Positions 1-5,866 of a stretch of DNA of 11,384 nucleotides are shown here, in pieces. The DNA comes from Leptospira adleri. GTDB taxonomy: Bacteria > Spirochaetota > Leptospiria > Leptospirales > Leptospiraceae. The position numbers were made by a program, and so were the translations under genes. The notes under the pieces were generated by a model. That model did no database searches. It was not told the DNA's origin and saw only the letters and a list, made by a program, of their open reading frames with translations. The stretch lies in contig NZ_NPDU01000107.1 of assembly GCF_002811985.1 (NCBI RefSeq), forward strand, positions 1-11,384, read 5' to 3'. The first letter of the stretch is position 1. Each line of letters begins with the position of its first letter.

Positions 1-1
1 G

Positions 2-55
2 TATGTTGACATGGAGAAATTAAAAGAGTTAAAAACTTTAAAGCTCATGGCTTGA
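2..55 (+). CDS. Possible 3' end of a + strand gene (partial)
   Basis: Frame 2 is open from the window edge to a TGA at 53-55 and ends in a lysine- and leucine-rich tail (MEKLKELKTLKLMA). If real, it is the C-terminus of a protein on the strand opposite to the cassette genes. A near-perfect 18-bp palindrome follows at 61-78 (TGAGGA/TCTTCTCA arms around GAGCTC) and could be its terminator. Only 17 codons are visible, so function cannot be judged and the reading frame could be chance. Confidence 0.25.
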   Translation, partial: YVDMEKLKELKTLKLMA

Positions 56-115
56 TCGTGTGAGGAGAGCTCTTCTCAAGTTCTCATTTGTGCGAAACTT
101 TAAGGACACTATCCG

Positions 116-264
116 GCCGCAAGCGCTTTTGCGCGACGCGGTTGGCACGAGGTTCGAGTGAGCCTTAGCGAACGGCTCGCGAACCGAAGTGACAAAGCAA
201 TGTGCGAAGCCGGAGTGAGGGTCGCATGAGCGATCCCGAACGAAGCGAGGAGACGAAGTTAGTT
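116..264 (-). repeat. Truncated attC-like site of the brnTA cassette
   Basis: This is homologous to the 985-1166 repeat from about position 116 to the GTTAGTT box at 258-264. It shares the GCAAGCGC hairpin, the GGTTCG/CGAACC stem and the CGAGGAGACGAAGTTAG end. The expected left part, with the CTCCTCG stem arm and a TAAC box, is missing and replaced by unrelated sequence from about 115 leftwards. The site has therefore lost one recombination half and is probably inactive. It belongs to the cassette on its right because 258-276 is complementary to 973-991. Confidence 0.75.
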
Positions 265-288
265 GCAGTAGTGGCTGTAACTGCCCTT

Positions 289-561
289 TTATCTTTTAAG
301 TTCTTCTTCTACTTTATCTGAAAGTAAAAGCTTTATTAAAGATTGATATGGAATATCTTTCTTGTTCGCCATGACTTTCAATCTATCAATTAATGCTTCA
401 GGTAATCTCAAAGAAATCATTTTCGTTGTAGGCTTTAAATTTGGAAAAGATACTTTTTTAGCCTTTGAATAATCGATATAATCCGCAGAATCATTTTTAG
501 TCCAAAAATCAATTTCAGAACTTTCTGATTTTAAATGAGGTATTTTTTTACGAGGTTTCAT
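289..561 (-). CDS. brnA: BrnA/CopG-type antitoxin
   Basis: This 90-aa basic protein looks like the antitoxin of a type II toxin-antitoxin pair. The N-terminal half has the FWTKNDSADYIDYSKAKK-type segment, with acidic and aromatic residues, seen in CopG-like antitoxins that partner BrnT-type toxins. Residues ~43-78 (PNLKPTTKMISLRLPEALIDRLKVMA, given as key motif TKMISLRLPE) form a ribbon-helix-helix domain, with the ISLRLPE strand as the DNA-contacting element. It would neutralise BrnT and repress its own operon. The ATG at 559-561 overlaps the brnT stop by 14 bp, so the two are translationally coupled, with toxin first and antitoxin second as is usual for BrnTA. A GGGAAAG stretch a few bases upstream may serve as ribosome binding site. 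Family assignment is from recalled motifs only. Confidence 0.85.
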   Translation of the reverse strand: MKPRKKIPHLKSESSEIDFWTKNDSADYIDYSKAKKVSFPNLKPTTKMISLRLPEALIDRLKVMANKKDIPYQSLIKLLLSDKVEEELKR

Positions 562-847
562 AGATTTTTCTTTCCCGAGGAGTCATCTCACGAACTGAAA
601 TAGGTCGTATCTTATCTTTCCGAATTGTTATTACAGCAAACAACTTTCTTCCTGTATTCGTAATCCCTAAAACAATGTATCGATCTTCTTTTCCAGAATG
701 GTAATCATCCGGAACGACAAGCAAAGGATCGTTAAAAAAGATTTCTTCTATTTCGCCAGGTCTTACTTTATGCTTTTTCCAATTCTTTTCAATATTACCT
801 AAATCCCAATCAAACCCCGTGAGTTGGCTTAAATCTGGCAATTCCAT
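548..847 (-). CDS. brnT: BrnT-family ribonuclease toxin
   Basis: This 99-aa protein has the BrnT pattern: FDWD near residue 13, a basic NWKKHKV segment (about 22-28), an EIFFNDPLLVVPDD stretch (about 35-48), then GRKLFAVITIRKDKIRP and the C-terminal SVREMTPRERKIYE. BrnT toxins share the RelE-like fold and cleave RNA to inhibit translation. Here that is known of the family, not shown. It is the first gene of the cassette and overlaps the antitoxin gene by 14 bp. The ATG at 845-847 has no Shine-Dalgarno sequence. A promoter (TTGAAA at 882-887, TATTTT at 860-865, both on the - strand, 16-bp spacer) would start transcription only a few bases before the ATG, so a leaderless or near-leaderless mRNA is likely. 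Confidence 0.88.
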   Translation of the reverse strand: MELPDLSQLTGFDWDLGNIEKNWKKHKVRPGEIEEIFFNDPLLVVPDDYHSGKEDRYIVLGITNTGRKLFAVITIRKDKIRPISVREMTPRERKIYETS

Positions 848-849
848 TC

Positions 850-887
850 GTATATTGTTAAAATATACAGATGAAATCGAATTTCAA
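850..887 (-). promoter_or_regulatory. brnTA promoter with overlapping palindromic operator
   Basis: On the - strand, TTGAAA (882-887), a 16-bp spacer and TATTTT (860-865) make a sigma70-like promoter. A palindrome with 7-bp arms GTATATT (850-856) and AATATAC (862-868) overlaps the -10 box and lies directly before the brnT start codon. This is where an autoregulating ribbon-helix-helix antitoxin such as BrnA would bind. Confidence 0.5.
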
Positions 888-984
888 GTAAAATTTACTA
901 ATAGCACCCCGTTTCTTTTGGTTTCTTTACTTAAAAACTTCAAAATCAAGATCCGTTTTCAAATTAAATTTTAGCCGCTATTGC

Positions 985-1166
985 AACTAACGAAAGAGTC
1001 TCCTCGACGTTGCGTCCGCAAGCGCTTGTGCGCGACGCGGTTGGCACGAGGTTCGAGCGAGCCTTAGCGAGCGACTCGCGAACCGAAGTGACAAAGCAAT
1101 GTGGCTTTAGCCCGGAGTGAAGGTCGCATTAGCGATCCTGAACGGAGCGAGGAGACGAAGTTAGAC
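985..1166 (-). repeat. attC-like site of the higBA cassette (family I)
   Basis: This 182-bp structured repeat is bounded by AACTAAC (985-991) and GTTAGAC (1160-1166). Its outer stem, GTCTCCTCG near the left box and CGAGGAGAC near the right box, brings the two ends together. Inside are the same sub-hairpins as the sites at 5667 and 7305. On the - strand it follows the higBA genes; its left box belongs by complementarity to the beginning of the brnTA cassette. Confidence 0.8.
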
Positions 1167-1183
1167 GGCGTCTGCTTCCAAGC

Positions 1184-1465
1184 TCATGCAATATTCTTGC
1201 GAGATTTAACTTTTACTTCTAAATCTAATGCGTGACATACTTTCAAAAAAGTAGCGAGATTACAATTTATGCCATTTTCGATTTTTGAAAGCTGTTGTTG
1301 AGTTACATGGGCCATCTTTGCAAGCTCTGATTGAGACAAACCTTTCTTTTCTCGCAAATCATGTAATTCTAAGGATAAATTAATTAGTTCCTTTTCTTCT
1401 TGGAATTTTTCCTTGAATTTCTTGTTCTTAATCTTAGTTTTTAAATGTGATCTAAATGATTTCAT
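1184..1465 (-). CDS. higA: HigA-type XRE antitoxin
   Basis: This 93-aa protein has a basic N-terminus and an XRE helix-turn-helix at about residues 31-85 (LHDLREKKGLSQSELAKMA, then QQQLSKIENG). It is the likely antitoxin and operon repressor of the pair. The ATG overlaps the upstream toxin stop as ATGA at 1462-1465, so translation is coupled. A GGGAAG stretch inside the end of the toxin gene lies about 8 bases upstream of the ATG. The order toxin then XRE antitoxin is that of HigBA-like systems. The gene ends about 18 bp before the attC core box, which is compact as in integron cassettes. Confidence 0.87.
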   Translation of the reverse strand: MKSFRSHLKTKIKNKKFKEKFQEEKELINLSLELHDLREKKGLSQSELAKMAHVTQQQLSKIENGINCNLATFLKVCHALDLEVKVKSRKNIA

Positions 1466-1845
1466 GATAATAACTTCCCTATTTCTTTCGCCGAATATTT
1501 CTTAAGAAATATTTCTCTTCTCTTTACCGCTTTGTCTATCTCAGACTTCGGAACTTTATCAGACCGTTTAATAAAATGATTTGTTAGTATAACGTAGTCT
1601 TTATAACAAAAAAAGTATAAAATACGAACCTGATCTCCGGAAAGTTTAATTCGTAGTTCATGAATTCCGTCTTTTAAAATATCAGCGTAAGGTCTTGGTA
1701 AATTTGGTCCTAACTCCTCAAGTTTCTCGATCCAGGCTAATATTTTTGCTTGATTTCGTTCATCCTTTGAATTGATAAAAGATTCGATCTCGCTTTCTTC
1801 GTCCTCTGATTCCGAATAATAGTAGACTTTCCATTTTCTCGCCAC
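1462..1845 (-). CDS. higB: HigB/RelE-type toxin (phage Gp49-like)
   Basis: This 127-aa protein fits the RelE/HigB Gp49-like toxin family. Seen motifs: GPNLPRPYADILKDGIHELRIKLSGDQVRILYF-type core (about residues 46-79; key part GIHELRIK then QVRILYFF), followed by ILTNHFIKRSDKVPKSEIDKA (about 86-107). This is the usual LxxGI-ELR / RilYf / F-KK--k-P--EI-kA signature of mRNA interferases that act with ribosomes. The start is GTG at 1843-1845. The first ~20 residues, rich in E, D and S, vary in this family. There is no Shine-Dalgarno sequence: the predicted transcription start falls at or next to the GTG, so the transcript is probably leaderless. It is the first gene of its cassette and overlaps higA by 4 bp. 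Confidence 0.87.
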   Translation of the reverse strand: MARKWKVYYYSESEDEESEIESFINSKDERNQAKILAWIEKLEELGPNLPRPYADILKDGIHELRIKLSGDQVRILYFFCYKDYVILTNHFIKRSDKVPKSEIDKAVKRREIFLKKYSAKEIGKLLS

Positions 1846-1850
1846 GAATC

Positions 1851-1879
1851 AAAATACATCATATATGACGTATTGTCAA
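1851..1879 (-). promoter_or_regulatory. higBA promoter with palindromic operator in the spacer
   Basis: On the - strand, a perfect TTGACA (1874-1879), a 17-bp spacer and TATTTT (1851-1856) form a strong sigma70-like promoter. A near-perfect 22-bp inverted repeat at 1853-1874 (arms AATAC and TCAT mirrored by ATGA and GTATT, one mismatched pair) fills the spacer. HigA binding there would block RNA polymerase. The likely transcription start is within a base or two of the GTG start codon of higB. Confidence 0.7.
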
Positions 1880-1949
1880 TGCCGAAAAATGACAAAAAAG
1901 AACTAAAATATCGAATCCAGGCTGCACAATCTCTCTTTTAGCAGATGCC

Positions 1950-2100
1950 GTCTAACGACCAGTAATTGTCGAAGTTCCGCGCGTCCGAAGGACTTGGCGC
2001 GAGGCTTGCTCTGCAAGACGAGTGACAAAGCGGAATTTGGCGAAGCCCAAGCAAGGGTCGCGAAGCGATCCCGAAGCGCCGCGACAATTTTTAGTTATCT
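1950..2100 (-). repeat. attC-like site of the OLD cassette (family III)
   Basis: This 151-bp repeat is bounded by GTCTAAC (1950-1956) and GTTATCT (2094-2100). Its outer stem is AATTGTCG (1964-1971) with CGACAATT (2082-2089), different in sequence from the other two attC families but in the same place. Internal sequence such as GTGACAAAGC and GGGTCGCGAAGCGATCCC is shared with them. It is the shortest complete site here. On the - strand it follows the 3-kb OLD cassette. Confidence 0.75.
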
Positions 2101-2122
2101 GCTGTGCCGCGCCCCGAATGTC

Positions 2123-2156
2123 TAACCGGTGGAGCCATGGATGGCGGAACCGGTTA
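2123..2156. repeat. Hairpin at the inner edge of the OLD cassette
   Basis: TAACCGGT (2123-2130) pairs with ACCGGTTA (2149-2156), with an inner GCC/GGC pair around ATGGAT. It lies downstream of the small XRE gene on the - strand but has no T-run, so it is not a typical intrinsic terminator. AACCGGTT recurs at 2902-2909. It might be a remnant of a small recombination site, or just a 3' structure. Confidence 0.4.
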
Positions 2157-2181
2157 AGGAAAGCCAATAGAATTGCGACTT

Positions 2182-2400
2182 TCAGATATCCAATAAATCT
2201 CTTGGTTTAACTTTTAATCGTTTTGAAAGCTTGAAAATTGAGTTGGCAGTGAAATTAGCCCTACCCGCTTCAATATCTTGTAAAGTTCTTACAGGAACGG
2301 CATAATCGCCTTCATCCATATTTTCCTGAGTAAGTCCCTTATCCTTCCGAACTTTTTGAATATTCTTTCCGACTTTTATTAAAAATTCTTCAAAATCCAC
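2182..2400 (-). CDS. Small XRE-family regulator
   Basis: This 72-aa protein consists almost entirely of an XRE/Cro-C1 helix-turn-helix (about residues 8-65): VGKNIQKVRKDKGLTQENM, then VRTLQDIEAGRANFT, with a C-terminal KPRDLLDI end. It probably binds DNA as a dimer. The start is GTG at 2398-2400; there is no in-frame alternative before residue 28 and no clear Shine-Dalgarno sequence. It is divergent from another XRE gene (starting at 2494), with a palindrome-rich 93-bp region between them, so one or both probably regulate this divergon. It could also be an antitoxin or a controller for the nuclease-like gene in the same cassette; the sequence does not decide. Confidence 0.8.
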   Translation of the reverse strand: MDFEEFLIKVGKNIQKVRKDKGLTQENMDEGDYAVPVRTLQDIEAGRANFTANSIFKLSKRLKVKPRDLLDI

Positions 2401-2493
2401 ACACGGTATATTGCGGCATAGTTGACAAAATGTGAACGCGGTGTACCGTGGGGTATGTGTTCTTTACGAATCTCTGCTCAAAAAGGTTCCTTT
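2401..2493. promoter_or_regulatory. Divergent regulator intergenic region with inverted repeats
   Basis: The region between the two XRE genes carries CACGGTA (2402-2408) and its inverse TACCGTG (2444-2450), plus a short CGGTGTACCG palindrome (2440-2449). A TTGACA at 2422-2427 faces the + strand gene but no good -10 box follows at the usual distance. These repeats are candidate operators for one or both regulators. Confidence 0.4.
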
Positions 2494-2841
2494 ATGACGA
2501 GAAAATCTAAAAACAAGGTTCAAAGTATTGTCCGAAAATGGCCTAAATCCGAGATCATAAGAAGGATTTCCGAGGAAGAAAAGAAAGCTTTTTATCATCA
2601 GTTAAAAGTAGCTAGGATAGAAGCGAATCTTACTCAGGCACAAGTAGGTAAAATGATTAAAAGGAGCAGAAGCCAAGTTTCGAAAATAGAATCTGGTAAA
2701 TGTCGGTTGTACATGGATGAGTTCTTAAAGTTTATGAAAATCTATAAGAAATCTCCGTTCTTCTTTTACTCTGTATTCACGACAAATGAGATCATTAAAT
2801 CACAGAAGAGAGCCCGAGTAAAATCTGCGAAGCAGTTTTAA
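2494..2841 (+). CDS. XRE-family helix-turn-helix protein
   Basis: This is a 115-aa protein from the ATG at 2494, chosen because AAAGG lies 7 bases upstream; an upstream TTG at 2422 would add 24 residues but falls on a TTGACA promoter-like element. It has a basic N-terminus, then a helix-turn-helix at about residues 37-90 (LKVARIEANLTQAQVGKMI, SRSQVSKIESGKCRLYMDEF), and a basic tail ending KRARVKSAKQF. It is one of very few convincing + strand genes in the array and lies within the 3-kb OLD cassette, divergent from the 72-aa XRE gene and convergent with the OLD operon. It is probably a transcriptional regulator; target unknown. An antitoxin role is possible but no partner toxin is evident. Confidence 0.82.
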   Translation: MTRKSKNKVQSIVRKWPKSEIIRRISEEEKKAFYHQLKVARIEANLTQAQVGKMIKRSRSQVSKIESGKCRLYMDEFLKFMKIYKKSPFFFYSVFTTNEIIKSQKRARVKSAKQF

Positions 2842-2900
2842 CGAGGGCTATTAGTACGAGCTAATGGAGATTTGGCGTCCCGATCGCGAAGCGTCCGGGT

Positions 2901-2919
2901 GAACCGGTTCTTAAGAACC
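2901..2919. terminator. Overlapping palindromes between convergent genes
   Basis: GAACCGGTTC (2901-2910) and GGTTCTTAAGAACC (2906-2919) are perfect, overlapping palindromes in the 109-bp gap between the convergent XRE gene and the 55-aa gene. They may act as a bidirectional transcription end, although neither side has a clean T-run. A protein-binding site is an alternative. Confidence 0.3.
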
Positions 2920-2950
2920 AGGGCAAGCTAAATTCAAGTTATATAATTTA

Positions 2951-3118
2951 TTATCTCATATTAGATTTAATATTTCTAACTTTGCTCTCTACGTCTTCAA
3001 CGGTTTTTCCTACTTCTAAAATAAGTTCAACAATTGCAAATAGTGCTATTTGCAAACCAGGGTCTCTTACATTTTCAAGGGCTTCTTTAGCAGCGGAGGC
3101 CTTACTTCTAACGGTCAT
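2951..3118 (-). CDS. Small protein downstream of the OLD-family gene
   Basis: This is a 55-aa protein starting at the ATG 3116-3118. That start is preferred because GGAG lies 6 bases upstream and it leaves 16 bp after the OLD stop; an upstream frame to 3148 would overlap the OLD gene and has no ribosome site. The protein is predicted helical: MTVRSKASAAKEALENVRD, then a hydrophobic IALFAIVELILEVG stretch and a charged VEDVESKVRNIKS end, which could form an amphipathic helix or coiled coil. I do not recognise the family. Co-transcription with the OLD-family gene suggests an accessory subunit, inhibitor or immunity-like partner, which is inference from position only. Confidence 0.6.
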   Translation of the reverse strand: MTVRSKASAAKEALENVRDPGLQIALFAIVELILEVGKTVEDVESKVRNIKSNMR

Positions 3119-3134
3119 ATTTTTCTCCAATAAT

Positions 3135-4982
3135 TTAATTATAAACAAATGAAACCAATGCTTTTAAATTCGGAAATTTATCTAATTCATTTTGAATAGA
3201 GCATATATCTTCAATTCTTTTCCAAGCTCTGAATGGCTTATCTTTATTAGTATATTTTTTTCCAGTCCAAATCAAGTCTTCAAAAGTATCTTCACATACA
3301 AACAACTTATCATTATCACCCAACAACTGTAGTAACTTTTCATTTACGTGATACGGATCGATCGCTCTTGTTGCAGAAAGCTCATCAGAGGTTCTACCTT
3401 TTTTGTCCATATCATGAACAATTTTTAAAGGAATACCAAAAGCTAATAGTAGTCTAGCCATTGAAATTATTGTCCATTTTCCGCCGCATGAAATTATACT
3501 ACAATCTCGAAGTGAAGTTTCAGAAATAGAACATAGTTTATATAGTTCCGGATGATTCTTTAAGACTGCAATTTCCGTAGCACCTTCAACTAAGATAACT
3601 CTTCTAGCAAAAAATGCTTCACAAACGGTCGGATGAAAATCAACAGTTGCGCGTAATCTCTCTTTCTCAATTTTTAACTGCTTAGAGCCTTCAAACGGAT
3701 CCGACTTCAATTGTTTAATTTTCGGTGGTAATCCCGGCTCTTTACTAAATATCAAAAGAGACTTTGGATTTTCAGTAACATTAATTAAAAACGGAGAATG
3801 AGTTGTTATTACTACTTGCCACTCCGACTTATTCGATATTCTAATTAGAACTTCCTTTAGTTTCCTCATTAAATGTGGATGAATAAAAAGTTCAGGCTCT
3901 TCAAATAAAAGTAATGTCGTCTTTGTTTTAATATTCGAGGTCGTTCCATCTTCCGAAGGAATCTCAACGGACGATTTGCTATTTGCAAGGACTTCTAACA
4001 AAGAGAATATTAGAGCCCTTTGAAGCCCATTCCCTTGTAAATTGACATCAGTTAAAACATCATCTCTCAGTTTAATACCAAAACTCGGGCCAAATACCTT
4101 TTCAAAATCAGGCTCGTCAAGAGTTACTTCCGCCTCAGCATTTAGTAATGGTTTAATATTTGATGAAATTTGTTCGTTAAGTTGCTTTACTGAATCAAGT
4201 TGTTGTCCAGATCCAGGCTGAATCATTTCAATAATTTCTTTTATTGAAGTGTCAATTTGGCCATACGCTGAAGTTGCTTTAATAGCAGGAATAAGGGCCT
4301 TTCTTAAAAGAATACCATATGTATTCTTTTCAGTGGACTTTGTTTCATCGGTTACGTCACTAACTGCGGGAATTAATACTACTTGCGGTAAGGCCTGTTG
4401 CAAAGCTTGGTTTATACTAATTCCGTCAGAAGACCAGCGAGGTGCACTTAATTGAACGAGGGACTCTTTCTTATCTCGAATTTCTTGCTTTAATTTTTCC
4501 TTATTAGCTTGTGATTTTATGTGATTTCCAGAAGTAAATCCAATGCCCTTTGCAATATCTTTTATCTCTTCAGAGAGATTGCTCCAGCTTCCGTCATTCC
4601 ATCCCGAAATCTGTTCTTCCGGAAGATAGGCTTCATATCTAATATTCGCCTTTTTTTCTCCATTTTCTTTTTCTTCTGCACTTGCAATGTATCGCAATTT
4701 AATTTGATTTTTATATACTAACGAAGAAACACCAGGCTTATTTCTTTCCCAATCTTCAACTTTGTCGAAGAGAACTTCGATTATAATATCTTTATCATAA
4801 TCTTCCTTATGCCATTCATTTATATTTGGTTTTTCAACACCTAATGCCAAACTTAAAGCCCGAGCAATAGTAGATTTAGAAGAATTATTTGGCCCAACAA
4901 GTGAAGTAAAGTTGAACAAATCGAGTTCTTCTGTTTCTAAGATTCCGCGTAAATTACTTACTTTAACACTTTTTACAATCAT
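3135..4982 (-). CDS. OLD-family ATPase with C-terminal TOPRIM domain
   Basis: This 615-aa protein has the two-domain plan of OLD-family nucleases. N-terminal ABC-type ATPase: VSNLRGI at 8-14, Walker A GPNNSSKST at 30-38, signature-like LQGNGLQRA at 315-323, Walker B LLLFEEPE at 357-364, and switch histidine in VITTHS (H395). C-terminal TOPRIM: VEGATE with E466, HDMDKKG with D524 and D526, and a late acidic CED with E564. OLD proteins cut or nick DNA, and relatives act in phage defence (P2 Old, GajA of Gabija). No UvrD-like GajB partner is present, so this looks like a stand-alone (class 1) OLD protein with a 55-aa downstream partner. The Walker A has S35 where glycine is usual (GPNNSGKS), which could weaken ATP use. 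The start ATG at 4980-4982 has AAGGA 7 bases upstream. Family assignment is firm; defence role is inferred. Confidence 0.9.
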   Translation of the reverse strand: MIVKSVKVSNLRGILETEELDLFNFTSLVGPNNSSKSTIARALSLALGVEKPNINEWHKEDYDKDIIIEVLFDKVEDWERNKPGVSSLVYKNQIKLRYIASAEEKENGEKKANIRYEAYLPEEQISGWNDGSWSNLSEEIKDIAKGIGFTSGNHIKSQANKEKLKQEIRDKKESLVQLSAPRWSSDGISINQALQQALPQVVLIPAVSDVTDETKSTEKNTYGILLRKALIPAIKATSAYGQIDTSIKEIIEMIQPGSGQQLDSVKQLNEQISSNIKPLLNAEAEVTLDEPDFEKVFGPSFGIKLRDDVLTDVNLQGNGLQRALIFSLLEVLANSKSSVEIPSEDGTTSNIKTKTTLLLFEEPELFIHPHLMRKLKEVLIRISNKSEWQVVITTHSPFLINVTENPKSLLIFSKEPGLPPKIKQLKSDPFEGSKQLKIEKERLRATVDFHPTVCEAFFARRVILVEGATEIAVLKNHPELYKLCSISETSLRDCSIISCGGKWTIISMARLLLAFGIPLKIVHDMDKKGRTSDELSATRAIDPYHVNEKLLQLLGDNDKLFVCEDTFEDLIWTGKKYTNKDKPFRAWKRIEDICSIQNELDKFPNLKALVSFVYN

Positions 4983-4999
4983 CGATTTTTCCTTCGTAG

Positions 5000-5034
5000 C
5001 TTTAAAAATAAGAAGCCTGCCATGGACGGCAGGC
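5000..5034 (-). terminator. Terminator-like hairpin in the OLD gene leader
   Basis: GCCTGCC (5015-5021) and GGCAGGC (5028-5034) form a 7-bp GC-rich stem with a 6-base loop. On the - strand it is followed by TTCTTATTTTT (complement of 5004-5014), as in an intrinsic terminator. It lies 18-52 bases upstream of the OLD start codon, downstream of the cassette boundary at 5066. It could stop read-through from upstream cassettes, or act as an attenuator for the OLD gene. Confidence 0.6.
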
Positions 5035-5059
5035 GTTATAATGAGGGGCGCGGCATGGC

Positions 5060-5239
<180 letters not shown>

Positions 5240-5246
<7 letters not shown>

Positions 5247-5363
5247 GCTCGTTCCGCGAGCCAAAAAAAACTATAAATTGCGCGCTGAGCATTAAAGCGA
5301 AACCACGCGCAATTCTCTTTTCCCAATCTCGTCTAAACCCAAATTAAAGCGAAGCGGAATGGC

Positions 5364-5370
<7 letters not shown>
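5240..5370 (-). mobile_element. ORF-less cassette X (131 bp)
   Basis: The unit between two attC-like sites is exactly 131 bp and has no plausible gene. Ends GTTATGCGC and GCGCATAAC are complementary. A perfect 9-bp inverted repeat, AATTGCGCG (5276-5284) and CGCGCAATT (5306-5314), is flanked by A8 at 5263-5270 on one side and CTCTTTT on the other, so it looks terminator-like on both strands, or like the core of a small RNA. Copies Y and Z have the same length and structure. Confidence 0.75.
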
Positions 5371-5542
<172 letters not shown>

Positions 5543-5549
<7 letters not shown>

Positions 5550-5673
5550 GCTGTTCCGCGAGCCAAAAAAAGCTATAAATTGCGCGCTAAGGCTAAAAGC
5601 GAAAATACGCGCAATTCTCTTTTCCCCAAACTCGCGTAAACCCAAATGAAAGCGAAGCGGAATGGCGCATAAC
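5543..5673 (-). mobile_element. ORF-less cassette Y (131 bp)
   Basis: The second copy of the gene-free cassette is again 131 bp, with ends GTTATGCGC and GCGCATAAC. The inverted repeat is kept exactly (5578-5586 with 5608-5616) while the loop has diverged (CTAAGGCTAAAAGCGAAAATA). Conservation of the stem against a changing loop suggests that the hairpin matters. It lies in tandem with copy X, separated only by an attC-like site. Confidence 0.75.
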
Positions 5674-5849
5674 GAAAGAGTCTCCTCGACGTTGCGTCTC
5701 CGAAGCGCTTGTGCGCGAAGGAGTTGGCACGAGGTTCGAGTGAGCCTTAGCGAACGGCTCGCGAACCGAAGTGACAAAGCAATGTGGCTTTAGCCCGAAG
5801 TGAGGGTCGCATTAGCGATCCCGAACGGAGCGAGGAGACGAAGTTAGGC
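5667..5849 (-). repeat. attC-like site of the 369-aa gene cassette (family I)
   Basis: This 183-bp site is bounded by GCATAAC (5667-5673) and GTTAGGC (5843-5849). The pairing is clear here: outer stem 5680-5688 with 5831-5839 (9 bp perfect); hairpin CTCC-GCGC (5698-5708) with GCGC-GGAG (5713-5723); hairpin GGTTCG-GAGCC (5733-5746) with GGCTC-CGAACC (5756-5767); hairpin GGGTCGC (5804-5810) with GCGATCCC (5815-5822). Single-stranded, it would fold as a stem carrying three arms. Confidence 0.82.
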
Positions 5850-5866
5850 GAAGTAACACGCACTCC

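Noticed and set aside
2422..2493. Upstream TTG start for the + strand XRE gene
   Set aside because: The TTG is part of a TTGACA promoter-like element and lacks a ribosome site, whereas the ATG at 2494 has AAAGG at proper distance.
3135..4982. Gabija defence system
   Set aside because: A GajA-like OLD protein is present but no UvrD-like GajB helicase lies in the cassette; only a 55-aa protein and XRE regulators accompany it.
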